Shown: positions 27,391 to 37,000 of the stretch, in pieces
Layout: each line of letters begins with the position of its first letter
How positions within the stretch are numbered: position 1 is the first letter of the stretch
Origin: Flavisolibacter nicotianae
Lineage (GTDB): Bacteria; Bacteroidota; Bacteroidia; Chitinophagales; Chitinophagaceae
Assembly: GCF_003628535.1 (NCBI RefSeq)
Contig: NZ_RBCI01000001.1
Span: 558,001-622,000, forward strand
DNA: 64,000 nt
Direction of reading: 5' to 3'
Position numbers and translations under genes: made by a program
Notes under the pieces: generated by a model
What the model was told of the DNA's origin: nothing
The model's database searches: none
The model's input: the letters and a program-made list of their open reading frames with translations, nothing else

Positions 27391-28485
27391 ATGAACCTGT
27401 TTGTCAACAGCATTGTACCTACCGCCTGGCTTTTGCTCGCCGCCCGGGTGCTTACCCTGGCCGTGGCCGCCATCCTGCTGTTTGTCTTCCTGTTTCTGTT
27501 GCAAAACAAACGGAAGAAAAAACGCAAAGCCCAGTTGCGTGTCCTGTTTAGCGACCTGATCGCCGAGATCACCATTGCAGAAAACCGACCGGAGTTGCAG
27601 GAAACCCTGCAGGCATTTGCTTCGCCAAAGGGAAGGAAACAACTATTGGCCAACGGATATGCCCGGAAGATCCTGATCAACGAGTTGGTAAAGACAAAAG
27701 AAAACATCAGCGGCCAGTCGGCAGGGAACCTCTGCTGGCTCTACGAAGAATTGGGTCTTCGCCAGGATTGCTTCAGGGCGTTTCGCACCGGAAAGTGGTA
27801 CCGGAAGGTCCGCGCCATGCAGCAACTGGCTGCCATGCAGCAAAACGATTACCTCGTCAAAATCTACCGCGAAACCAACAACAAGAACTCGTTTATCCGC
27901 ACCGCGGCACAGTTGGCCGTTGTGAAGCTTACCGGCTTTAAGGGTCTTCGCTTCCTGAGTATTGTGAGTCACCCGGTTTCGCAATGGCAGCAGCTTTCGC
28001 TGCTCAGCCACCTGCAGGAAGGTGAAGTGGAAGCCGGCATGATTCGCCTGTGGCTGTCGAAAAAAAACGAATCGGTGGTGGAATTTGCGCTTCGCCTGGT
28101 GGAAATCTATAAGTGCCACGACCTGCACAACGAAGTGGTGAACAGCCTGCGTCATGACTCGGCTGCTATCAGGCTGCAGGCCCTGCAGGCCCTCCGGGAA
28201 ATTTACACGGACAACACGGCGGAAGCCCTATTGCAGGCCTACCCGCTGCTGAACCGTCCAGAGCAACTGGCCATCGTCGCCATGCTGCCCGAGGTCGGAG
28301 GCAGCGAAAACGCCCTGCGTTTCCTGACCACGCTTGTGCAGGGCGAAGATGAAGGGCTCTGCTTTCACGCCATGCATGCCATACAGCAAATCAGCCCGGC
28401 CTGGTCGTCGCAGGTTATCCATCAACTGAAAACGAACCCCTCGTTTATTCCGATTCTTACCCACCTGCAAAAAGAGGCCGTATGA
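27391..28485 (+). CDS. Membrane-anchored HEAT-repeat protein
   Basis: The 364-residue protein has one N-terminal membrane helix (AVAAILLFVFLFLLQ, about 25-40) followed by a basic stretch (KRKKKRK). The remainder is an alpha-solenoid of HEAT-like repeats, seen as NKNSFIRTAAQLAVVKL, RHDSAAIRLQALQALREI and NRPEQLAIVAMLPEV. Such solenoids are protein-protein scaffolds. It stands between the receiver gene (10 bases) and the glycosyltransferase gene (ATGA overlap), which suggests that it transmits the signalling state to the enzyme at the inner face of the membrane. I know of no described function for this pairing. Confidence 0.8.
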   Translation: MNLFVNSIVPTAWLLLAARVLTLAVAAILLFVFLFLLQNKRKKKRKAQLRVLFSDLIAEITIAENRPELQETLQAFASPKGRKQLLANGYARKILINELVKTKENISGQSAGNLCWLYEELGLRQDCFRAFRTGKWYRKVRAMQQLAAMQQNDYLVKIYRETNNKNSFIRTAAQLAVVKLTGFKGLRFLSIVSHPVSQWQQLSLLSHLQEGEVEAGMIRLWLSKKNESVVEFALRLVEIYKCHDLHNEVVNSLRHDSAAIRLQALQALREIYTDNTAEALLQAYPLLNRPEQLAIVAMLPEVGGSENALRFLTTLVQGEDEGLCFHAMHAIQQISPAWSSQVIHQLKTNPSFIPILTHLQKEAV

Positions 28486-29912
28486 GTTTCTGGACCCTGC
28501 TTTATGATTTGTTTACCTATGGCATTCTCGCCTTTTCGGTCGCCATTCTGTGCTTCTATATTTTCATCGCTATCTATTCCATTGGTGAAACCCGGAACTA
28601 TATCCGCAAAAGCACATTTGCCGATTACCGGATACTGGCTGCGTCCGAACATGCGCCGTCGCTGAGCATACTGGCACCGGCATACAACGAAGCTGCTACC
28701 ATCGTGGAAAATGTACGTTCTCTCCTCAATATTTACTACAACAATTTCGAGGTCATCATCATCAACGACGGCAGCAAGGACGACTCGCTGCAAAAGCTAA
28801 TCGATGTCTACGACCTGGAAAAGGTGCTGTACTTCACCGAGCAGCCCATTGCCACAAAACCCATTCGCGGTATTTACAAAAGCCGCAACCCGGTGTATAA
28901 AAAACTGTTGGTGGTGGACAAGGTCAACGGTGGCAAAGCCGATGCGCTGAATGTGGGCATCAACATGGCCAAAAACAAATATGTTGTTTGCATTGACGTG
29001 GACTGCATCCTCGAGCAGGATGCCATGCTGAAGCTCACCAAACCTTTCCTGGAAAACGGCGAAGCCCGTGTGATCGCCACAGGCGGCGTGGTACGCATTG
29101 CCAACTCCTGCGAGGTGGAAGATGGCAAGATTGTGAAGGTGAACCTTCCCAAACAATTTCTGCCACGCATGCAGACGCTGGAATACATCCGTGCTTTCCT
29201 GCTGGGCCGGATGGCCTGGAGCCGCATGAACGGCCTGCTGCTGATCTCGGGTGCCTTTGGCGCCTTCGACCGTGAAATTGTCATCAAAGTAGGCGGCTAC
29301 GACCATAGCACCGTTGGTGAAGACATGGAACTGGTGGTGCGCATGCGCCGCTACATGGAAGAACAAAAACTGCCCTACCAAGTGGCCTATATTCCCGATC
29401 CGCTTTGCTGGACCGAAGCACCGGCAAGCTTTAAAATTTTGGGGCGGCAGCGCAACCGCTGGACCAGGGGCACGATCGAAACCCTGCGGATGCACCGCAA
29501 AATGTTTTTCAACCCAACCTATGGGGTACTGGGCCTCGTGAGTTACCCCTACTGGTTCTTTTTCGAATTCATGGCACCGCTGATCGAGTTCATCGGTTTT
29601 CTGGGCTTTTGCGTGTTGGCCTGCCTGGGCCTGATGGACTGGAATTTTTTCTTTGCACTGCTGCTTTTCATATACACGTTTGCCGCCGTGTTCTCGGCCT
29701 TTGCCATTCTCATGGAAGTAATGACGTACAACCAGTACAAAAAGAAACGGGAGATTGTCAGCCTCATGCTGACGGCCCTGATCGAGCCGGTCCTCTTTCA
29801 TCCCTTCGTGGTGTGGGCGGCCGTAAAGGGAAATATCGACCTGTTGCGGAAAAAGAAGTCGTGGGGAGAAATGAGCCGCCAGGGTTTTGCCGCCAAGAAA
29901 GCGGCGGCCTGA
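28482..29912 (+). CDS. Processive family 2 glycosyltransferase, membrane-bound
   Basis: The 476-residue enzyme has an N-terminal membrane helix, a GT-A domain and three to four C-terminal membrane helices. The processive GT2 motifs are present: INDGSKDDS, the DxD region CIDVDC, the TVGEDMEL acid, and RQRNRW (Q-x-x-R-W type). The order matches PgaC/NodC/hyaluronan synthase-type enzymes that polymerise beta-linked sugars such as N-acetylglucosamine and thread them through the membrane. The sugar cannot be read from the sequence. It is the last gene of the signalling operon and has no pga-type porin or deacetylase beside it. Confidence 0.88.
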   Translation: MSFWTLLYDLFTYGILAFSVAILCFYIFIAIYSIGETRNYIRKSTFADYRILAASEHAPSLSILAPAYNEAATIVENVRSLLNIYYNNFEVIIINDGSKDDSLQKLIDVYDLEKVLYFTEQPIATKPIRGIYKSRNPVYKKLLVVDKVNGGKADALNVGINMAKNKYVVCIDVDCILEQDAMLKLTKPFLENGEARVIATGGVVRIANSCEVEDGKIVKVNLPKQFLPRMQTLEYIRAFLLGRMAWSRMNGLLLISGAFGAFDREIVIKVGGYDHSTVGEDMELVVRMRRYMEEQKLPYQVAYIPDPLCWTEAPASFKILGRQRNRWTRGTIETLRMHRKMFFNPTYGVLGLVSYPYWFFFEFMAPLIEFIGFLGFCVLACLGLMDWNFFFALLLFIYTFAAVFSAFAILMEVMTYNQYKKKREIVSLMLTALIEPVLFHPFVVWAAVKGNIDLLRKKKSWGEMSRQGFAAKKAAA

Positions 29913-30265
29913 GAACAGTGGCCCTGAGTTTATCAAACTGCTTGCAAGAAAGCTTGATTTGATGGCCGATGACAGCAAGTAAAAAGGCAGTGTTTTTCTC
30001 CGCAGGCGATTGTTTCCTCCTGATTGTGGTTTCTATTCCACCGTTTTCAGTTTGATGACCAGCATTGCTTTTGGAGCAATATCTTGTCAGTCCTGCGTTT
30101 CCCGGACTGCCGATTGCCTGACAGGTCACCCGGTTCAGTACAAAAAATGAAAGAGAAAGACGTGTTTTGAAAGGCCGGCTTTTTAGTGCGCCGGAAAAAT
30201 AGCGTTCGGTTGCAGCTTCAACGAATCATCAAAAAAGAAAGAGTGTTAATTATTCAGGAGGCGGC
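29913..30265. other. Intergenic region without a supported gene
   Basis: No open frame with codon-like structure or recognisable domain. I see no clear terminator after the glycosyltransferase stop; several short T runs are present around 29994-29999. Confidence 0.45.
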
Positions 30266-30589
30266 CTATTTCACCGACTGGCCAACCAGGTGGATGCCGG
30301 TTACCTGCCCGCGGGCCTGTTCCGCATAGATTTCCCACCGGAAACAGGAAAATCCCTCGGGGCTGCTTTTTTCCGTTTCAACGGTAAAACACTGACCGGG
30401 AAATTGCTGGCAGCAGCGCATGGCATCAAGGATTTTTGTGCAGTCGCAGGAAGAGAAAACATCCGAAACAGAGCGGCCGATCAGGTGTTGGGTGCAATGG
30501 CCAAAATGCGAAAAAAACGGTTCGTTGCAAAGCACCAGTTTCCCCTCAGCATTCACGAAAGACCGAAGCGTATTTTGGTTATAGTTCAT
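30266..30589 (-). CDS. Solo PAS-domain protein rich in cysteine
   Basis: From ATG 30589 the 107-residue product is one PAS-like domain: FVNAEGKLVLCNEPFFSHFG, HLIGRSVSDVF, then FRWEIYAEQARGQVTGIHLVG. There is no output domain. Eight cysteines occur (about 21, 32, 48, 50, 59, 60, 67 and 82), including CDC and CC pairs, which is unusual for a PAS domain and could mean metal or redox binding. The longer open frame to 30658 adds a stretch without similarity. Confidence 0.62.
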   Translation of the reverse strand: MNYNQNTLRSFVNAEGKLVLCNEPFFSHFGHCTQHLIGRSVSDVFSSCDCTKILDAMRCCQQFPGQCFTVETEKSSPEGFSCFRWEIYAEQARGQVTGIHLVGQSVK

Positions 30590-30879
30590 AGAAAATGGAT
30601 GTAATATCGGCTTGTTTAGATAAAGTTGTGACAAGCCAGGATCGATTCCAAGAAACAAGGCTTCTTTTCTGCCGTGCTAAGTAAGAATCCTTAGCGGCTG
30701 CTACCTGAAACCGGGAGATTTGTTTCGCCGGCAATGTCTTTCCACTATTTGCAGAACCGAAGCCAGCCGTACATTCACGAAGAAAAAAGAAGGAGATTTC
30801 GATCTCCTCTTTCCATAAAATCAAGCAGCAGAGTGTGCTTTGACCGGCAGGTTTTTTGGGGCTTTTTCCAGAAAAGATT

Positions 30880-31068
30880 ATGACGGACAAAAAAGAACCG
30901 AGATCGTCCGGTAAGCGCTCTTCGGCAAAAAGAAATGAGGAGGAAAGAAAACTGCTTGCGCAGCATCCTTTCGAAAGCATGAGCCAGGTGCAAAACCGTT
31001 ACGGCAAAGGCCGCAGGAAAAGCGGGTCGGATGGCGGCCACCAGGATGGCAGAGGCAGCAATCATTAA
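30880..31068 (+). CDS. Small basic hydrophilic protein (62 aa)
   Basis: The product (MTDKKEPRSSGKRSSAKRNE at its start) is highly charged, without hydrophobic core, and probably disordered; the C-terminal part is rich in Gly, Lys and Arg. It has AGAAAAG-like purines upstream of the ATG. I recognise no family. With the next two small proteins it forms a cluster of disordered hydrophilic products. Confidence 0.5.
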   Translation: MTDKKEPRSSGKRSSAKRNEEERKLLAQHPFESMSQVQNRYGKGRRKSGSDGGHQDGRGSNH

Positions 31069-31256
31069 TCAAAATGGACCATTGTTGTTCAGCCAGGTTT
31101 GGAAAAAACAGTCACTTAATTTCTGTTGATAAACCTCCACGTTCAAGCACCTGACAAAAAACCGGGGTGCATCTGTTTCAGCACAAGCATTGGGAACGGC
31201 ACAAAGTTTTTAGCAGTATCTCGCTAACTATTTCTTCACTTCTAAAAACAAATGTT

Positions 31257-31643
31257 ATGGCAGACAACAGAGACCAGGATCAAAACAGAAGTTCAAACAT
31301 GGGTTCTGACAGCAAGAGTGGTCAAAGCCAGCAAACAGGCAGCAACCAGGGTTCAATGGGTAACCAGGGCAGCAGCGGCTCTATGGGCAACCAGGGTGGA
31401 TCATCCAGCTCCCAGTCAGGTGGCATGGGTAGTTCGCAAAACACTGGCGGCTCCCAGAGCGGTTCCGAACGCGGGTCTGGCGGCCTGGGTGGCCAAAGCA
31501 TGGGGACCAGCGGCAGCTCGGGAAGCAATACCGGCAGCAGCTCGGATCAGAATTTGGAAGGCGGCGACTCCGGCCGTGGCAGCAGCACCGGTACAGGCAA
31601 CACAGGCCGTAGCGGAAGCGAACGTGGCCAGGGCGGAATGTAA
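31257..31643 (+). CDS. Gly/Ser-rich low-complexity protein (128 aa)
   Basis: After MADNRDQDQNRSSN the sequence is almost entirely Gly, Ser, Gln, Asn and Thr, with repeated units such as GSMGNQGSSGSMGNQGG and SGSERG (the last seen twice). There is no signal peptide, so it should be cytoplasmic and disordered. The in-frame extension to 31167 is rejected because its residues differ in composition. A terminator with an 11-bp stem follows at once. It resembles stress or desiccation-related disordered proteins in composition only. Confidence 0.6.
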   Translation: MADNRDQDQNRSSNMGSDSKSGQSQQTGSNQGSMGNQGSSGSMGNQGGSSSSQSGGMGSSQNTGGSQSGSERGSGGLGGQSMGTSGSSGSNTGSSSDQNLEGGDSGRGSSTGTGNTGRSGSERGQGGM

Positions 31644-31673
31644 ACCGCACGATTGCTACACTATCAATTCTGT

Positions 31674-31707
31674 CAAGCCTTGTATCACTACAAGGCTTGC
31701 TATTTTT
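31674..31707 (+). terminator. Rho-independent terminator after the Gly/Ser-rich gene
   Basis: Perfect 11-bp arms caagccttgta and tacaaggcttg around tcac, followed by a T-rich tail ctattttt. Confidence 0.85.
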
Positions 31708-31732
31708 CAGCATTATCGTAAACACCAGTCGT

Positions 31733-31924
31733 ATGGATCACAAAGACAAAAAAGAAGAACAACGGCCGTTTGCTTACCCCAAGCCGACCGAAAATGACCA
31801 GCAGCTAAGAAACCAGCCGGAATACATCGACCAGGAACCCAACCGGTACGAAAAGCAGATCAGCGATATTCCCGGGCAGCAGGCAACCGGACAGGAAGAC
31901 CCGAACCCTGTCAAGCGGGACTAG
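31733..31924 (+). CDS. Small charged hydrophilic protein (63 aa)
   Basis: The product starts MDHKDKKEEQRPFAYPKPTE and continues with Pro, Gln, Glu and Asp-rich sequence ending NPVKRD. No hydrophobic segment or known motif is present. The longer frame from 31697 is rejected because it would start within the terminator of the preceding gene. Possibly another disordered stress protein. Confidence 0.5.
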   Translation: MDHKDKKEEQRPFAYPKPTENDQQLRNQPEYIDQEPNRYEKQISDIPGQQATGQEDPNPVKRD

Positions 31925-32045
31925 ACGGCACACAAAAAAGGATCGCTATATGGAATGGGCGGTTTACAGGCAGGACATATTTGCTTTCATGCCCAACCGC
32001 CATCAAAATGAACCAGGCGGAGAAAAGTGCTGTTTTCTCTGCCAT

Positions 32046-32060
32046 CCGTCATCTGCCATC
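32046..32060. repeat. Copy of the ccgtcatctgccatc repeat unit
   Basis: This 15-base sequence in non-coding DNA is identical to 50392-50406, inside ligA. Together they point to a dispersed repeat family in this genome. Confidence 0.55.
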
Positions 32061-32119
32061 CAATAAAATCCTTTTCAGGTTGGAGGCGTTTGACATCCGC
32101 CGGAATCGGGTGTCTCGAA

Positions 32120-33904
32120 TCAGGTATAGATGCGCCTGACGATATCGTTGTATTTTTCCATGATCACCTTTCGCTTCAGCTTGAGCGTTGGCGTTAGTTC
32201 GCCACCCTCAATGCTCCATTCCGTTGGCAGGAGCTCAAACTTCTTCACCTGCTCCACTTTGTTGAAATGCCTGTTGGCCTCGTTGATAATTTGCTGGAAG
32301 TGATGGTGAACCTGCGGATGATGCAAGAGACCGTGAGAAGCGCCGTTGACATCAATTCCCCGTTGCCGGCACCAGTCGCCCAGTGCTTTTTGCGAAGGCA
32401 CGATCAGTGCACCGGTAAACTTTTCACCGGCACCCACAATCATGACCTGTTCGATAAAAGGCGATTCGGCCAGCTTGTTCTCGATGGGCTGCGGCGCCAC
32501 GTATTTGCCGCCGGAAGTTTTAAAGATTTCTTTTTTCCGGTCGGTGATTTTTAAAAATTTATCATTCACCAACGTACCGATATCCCCGGTGTGCAGCCAG
32601 CCATCGATCACGGTCTCGGCTGTCAGGTCGGGACGTTTGTAATAACCCATCATCACATTGGGACCTTTGCAAAGGATCTCGCCGTCTTCCGCAATTTTCA
32701 CGTTCACACCACTGATGACAGGTCCCACCGTTCCGATCATCCAGTTAGCTTCATTTAATTGGTTCACGCTGATTACCGGCGATGACTCGGTTTGTCCATA
32801 GCCTTCCAAAATGGGAATGCCCGCGGCAGAGAACAGGCGGATCAGTTTGACCGGGCAGGCGGCGGCTCCGGTGACAATGCATTTCACCTCATCGCCCAGC
32901 GCTTCGCGCCATTTTTTGAAAACGATCTTCCGCGCCAGCGCCAGTTGCAGGCGGTAACCGGCGCTGCCCTTTTCCTGGATATCGTATTTCTCTCCGAGAC
33001 GAAGAGCCCAGAAAAACAGCTTGTGCTTTATCCCCTTTTGCTCGTTGCCCTTGGCCATGATCTTCTCAAACACTTTCTCCAGCAGCCGGGGCACGGTGGT
33101 GAACATTTCCGGTTTGACCTCCTTAAAATTTTCACCCAGGGTATCGAGGCTTTCGGCGTAGTGAATAGACGCACCGGCAAACAAAAAAATATAGGTCACC
33201 ATGCGCTCAAAAATGTGGTTGAGCGGCAGGAACGAAAGCACACGGGTGTTCAGCGTCAGCGGGAAATCGGGCAGTGTGCTCATCACGTTGCTCAGCACAT
33301 TGTGGTGCGAGAGCATAACGCCTTTGGGCGAGCCTGTTGTTCCCGATGTATAGATGATGGTGAATAAATCTTCGGTGTTGATCCTAGCGGAAGCTTCTTC
33401 AATCTTCAGAAAATGTTCCTGCGTGCCCAAGCTTAAAAGTTCCTGCCAGTGCCGGAAACCTTCTGTTCTTTCGAAGCTCACAATTTCTTTGAGCGACGGG
33501 ACGGTTGCAATCATTTGCTGCACTTTTTCCGTCAGGTCGGCGTCGTTGAAGAACAGCATTTTTACAGCCGCATCGTTCATGATGAAGCTGATGTCGTTGG
33601 CATGGGCCGTTGGATAAATGGGTACCAGCACGGCGCCGATCTGCTGCACGGCCAGGTCCAAGAAAACCCATTCGGGACGGTTTTTGGAAAGAATGGCAAT
33701 TTTGTCGCGACCTTCCACGCTCATGTCGCCGCAGCCGATGCCCAGAGCAATCAGGCCCGCACTCAGCCTGTCAACAATGTCTTTCACTTCCCGGGTGCTG
33801 TACTTGCGCCACCGGCCGCCTTCTTTGGCCACCAGTGCGCCTTCCACGCCCCCCTTCTCCCGCTGCAGCTCGAGACAATCGAATAAACGATGCGGCTTGT
33901 TCAT
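32120..33904 (-). CDS. Long-chain fatty-acid-CoA ligase (AMP-dependent synthetase)
   Basis: The 594-residue enzyme activates fatty acids to acyl-CoA through an acyl-adenylate. The P-loop YTSGTTGSPKGVMLSH lies about residues 188-203, with the motifs GYGQTESSP, GWLHTGDIG and ITDRKKEIFKTSGGKYVAP that define long-chain acyl-CoA synthetases of the FadD15/FAA type. The end of the protein (LTPTLKLKRKVI) also fits this branch. No signal peptide; peripheral membrane association is usual. It stands alone. Confidence 0.92.
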   Translation of the reverse strand: MNKPHRLFDCLELQREKGGVEGALVAKEGGRWRKYSTREVKDIVDRLSAGLIALGIGCGDMSVEGRDKIAILSKNRPEWVFLDLAVQQIGAVLVPIYPTAHANDISFIMNDAAVKMLFFNDADLTEKVQQMIATVPSLKEIVSFERTEGFRHWQELLSLGTQEHFLKIEEASARINTEDLFTIIYTSGTTGSPKGVMLSHHNVLSNVMSTLPDFPLTLNTRVLSFLPLNHIFERMVTYIFLFAGASIHYAESLDTLGENFKEVKPEMFTTVPRLLEKVFEKIMAKGNEQKGIKHKLFFWALRLGEKYDIQEKGSAGYRLQLALARKIVFKKWREALGDEVKCIVTGAAACPVKLIRLFSAAGIPILEGYGQTESSPVISVNQLNEANWMIGTVGPVISGVNVKIAEDGEILCKGPNVMMGYYKRPDLTAETVIDGWLHTGDIGTLVNDKFLKITDRKKEIFKTSGGKYVAPQPIENKLAESPFIEQVMIVGAGEKFTGALIVPSQKALGDWCRQRGIDVNGASHGLLHHPQVHHHFQQIINEANRHFNKVEQVKKFELLPTEWSIEGGELTPTLKLKRKVIMEKYNDIVRRIYT

Positions 33905-33970
33905 AGTTACAAAACTTGTGTGTACAAATTAAGGAAAACAGGAGGAAACGGGAAGCCTTTTCCCAAAAGA

Positions 33971-33998
33971 AAAACGGCTTTTACAAAAGCCGTTTTTG
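33971..33998. terminator. Bidirectional terminator-like hairpin
   Basis: Arms aaaacggctttt and aaaagccgtttt surround a 2-base centre with A and T flanks. It lies between the acyl-CoA ligase start and the end of the GH2-GH53 gene, so it probably terminates the latter. Confidence 0.75.
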
Positions 33999-34082
33999 AC
34001 AATGCGGAAGCCCTTGTCCTTCTTCGTTCATGAGCCGAAAGTATTTTCAATCCACTGCTGCGTACTGCATACTGCCAACTGC

Positions 34083-37000
34083 TTACTTCAGGTATTGCTT
34101 TGCCATCTCGTCGTACAGCTCCAAATATTGATTGGCCTTGCCGTCCTTGTCAAACACCGCTTCCCAGGTGCTGAGCGGCTCCCAGATAAAGGTGCCCTTG
34201 CCCCTGCCGTCCGGCAGGTTGAAGGCAATGTCGTGCACTTCTTTTTTGAGCTGCGAATACTCCACCACGATCACGTCCCTGTTGTAACGCCTGGCCAGGT
34301 CGGTGAGATTGTTTTGCAGGTCGCTCAGGGTGCCGTGCCATTTGGGATAATACGACTCGCCGATTACGTCGAACGACACGCCTCTGGCCAGCATGTTGTT
34401 GAGAAAGAAAACCGATTCGTCGTTCTGCCCGCCCAGGGCAATGTGCAGCATGATGAGGATGGACGGATCAACGGCCAGCACGGCATCGCTGCCGGCCCTG
34501 AAGAGTTGCGCCAGGCTGTCGAAATGCGCCACGTGCCCTTCGGGCCAGATGATGCCGTGGTTGATCTCGTTGCCCACCTGCACCATGTCAGGCGTGGTGC
34601 CCTGCGCTTTCAGTTCGGTGATGACCCGCTTTGTAAACTGATAGACCGAATCTTTTAACTGCGCAAAGGCAAGCCCTTTCCAGGCAGCCGGTTTGTACTG
34701 CTTGCCCGGATCGGCCCAGTAGTCGCTGTAATGAAAATCCAGAAGGAATTTCATCCCGGCCGCTTTGATTCGTTTGGCCATCTGCCTGGTATGTGCCAGG
34801 TCGCAAAAGCCTTTGCCCGGCGAGTAGCCGCTGTCGGCCGCAGGGTTGTTGAAAATGCGCAGGCGGATGTAATTAAAGCCGTGGTCTTTCAGAATTTGAA
34901 TAGCATCTTTTTGTATGCCTTTGTCGGAAAATTTCACGCCTTTTGCTTCCAGCTCGGGAAGGAATGAAATGTCGGCGCCAATGATCTTTCCCGTTTCCTT
35001 TTTCGTCGTCTTCACCGGTGCGCTGCTTACGGTTGCACGGCCGGGCTGAATGGAAAAAATATCGGTTGACCCGGCCCACAGGCCTTCGCTTTTTGCTTCG
35101 AATTTGATGGTGCTGGGCGTTTTTCCTGCCAGCAGGATCACCTGGCATTTCCCGTTGAAAAGGTGGCGTTGGGCGGCGGTATCAAAATACTTGTCCTGTT
35201 CGTGACTGCTCGGATCCCCGTTGCCCACCCCGATGATCTTTGCATCGCCAGTCACCGAAAAGCAGACCAGGTTCATCGCATCCGGCACTTCGCGTCCCTG
35301 CCTGTCCACCACGCTGATGTTCATCACCGCGGCGTCTTTTCCATCGGCGAGCACGGTTGTCCGGGATGGTGATACCACCACTTCCGCCGGTGCGCCGGTG
35401 GTTTCCACTTTTGCGGTCAGCTTTTTCCCTTTTTTAAACGCAACGGCTTCCAGCGTGCCCGGTGCATACGCGACGCTCCACTGCAGGTGTCCGTTGCGGG
35501 GCATGTCTTTTTTGCCGAGGCTTTTGCCGTTCAAGAACAGTTCAACATTGTCGGCATTGCTGTTCACCCACACATCGATGGGCTGCCCTTCGCGGCCTTT
35601 CCAGTTCCAGTGCGGCGAAATATGCAGCACGTCCTTATCCGTCCACCAGCTTTGGTAGTAGTAGTAAATGTTTTTGGGAAAGCCGCAGACGTCCATCACG
35701 CCGAAATGCGAATTGATATTGGGCCACTGGTAAGGTGTGGGCTCACCGCGGTAATCGAAGCCGGTCCAGATAAAACCGCCCAGCCAGAAATCGTTGGGTG
35801 CGGCCAGCGTCCACCAGGCTTCGGCCGTGCTGGCCCACCAGGGCGCCGTAATGTCCTCGTCGGGCAGGTAAGCACGGACGCTGTCTTTTTCATACTGTCC
35901 TCTCGTGGTCACCGTGCTGCCCATCTCCGTGCCGATGATGGGTTGCGCCGGGTGATCGTGGTGATAAGCGGCAACAAATTTTTCGCGGTAATTGAATCCC
36001 CGCACCGGGATCACTTCGTTCACGCCCTGGAATACATTCCCCAGGTCGGCGGCATAGGTCGATGTACGGGTAGGATCCAGTTCTTTTTGTCTGGCGATCA
36101 GCGTTTGCGCAACACGTTTGCCGATGGACGTGGTGTGCAGCCAGCCTTCTTCGTTGCCGATGGACCACAGGAACACGGAAGGATGATTGCGGTCCCGGCG
36201 AATGAGGCGCTCAAACTGGTCCATGTATTCGGGGCTGCTGTTCAGCAGGCGCTGTTCGTCCAGTACCAGCATACCCAGGCTGTCGCAGGCGTCGAGCAAT
36301 TCCGGCGTCGGCGCATGGTGGCTGGTGCGGTAGGCATTGCTGCCCATCTCCTTCAGCAACCGGATGCGGTAGTACTGCAAATAATCCGGCAGGGCGCTGC
36401 CCACACCCGCATGGTCCTGGTGGTTGTTGGTGCCTTTGATCTTTACGTGCTGCCCGTTGAGAAAAACACCATTAGCCTTTATTTCAATTGTACGGACACC
36501 CAGGCGGTGACTGTTGCTGTCAATCACTCTTCCATTCTGCTTCACCAGGGAAACAACGCGGTACAGGTAGGGATCATCCAGCGACCATAGGTGCACATTG
36601 GCAAGCGACAGTTTTTGTTTGACGAGAGTTTTGCCATTGGGCGAAAGCGTCAGCGGTGAGGCGGTTGCCTGCGCCAGCTTTTTCCCTGTGCGGTCTGTAA
36701 GGTACGTTTCGACGGTGGCTTTTGCTGAAGTCAATCCGCTGTTTTCCACTTCGGTTTCTACCTGCACCACGGCATTCTTTCCGTTGACGGTTGAATAGGC
36801 AAAAACGCCGTCATGGGCAAGGTGCAGGTTATTGGTTTGGTTCAGCCATACATGACGGTAAATGCCAGCGCCTTCGTAAAACCAGCCTTCGTACTGCGTG
36901 GCATCCACCCGTACGGCCAGTACATTGTCTTTGTTGAACTGGAGATAATCGGTGATGTCGTACACAGCACCCACATAACCGCTTGAGTTGGTGCCGAGGT

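Noticed and set aside
29961-29979. Short match (gatgacagcaag) to the repeat element in ligA
   Set aside because: Only 12 bases, and not flanked by the other units of the element; it may be chance.
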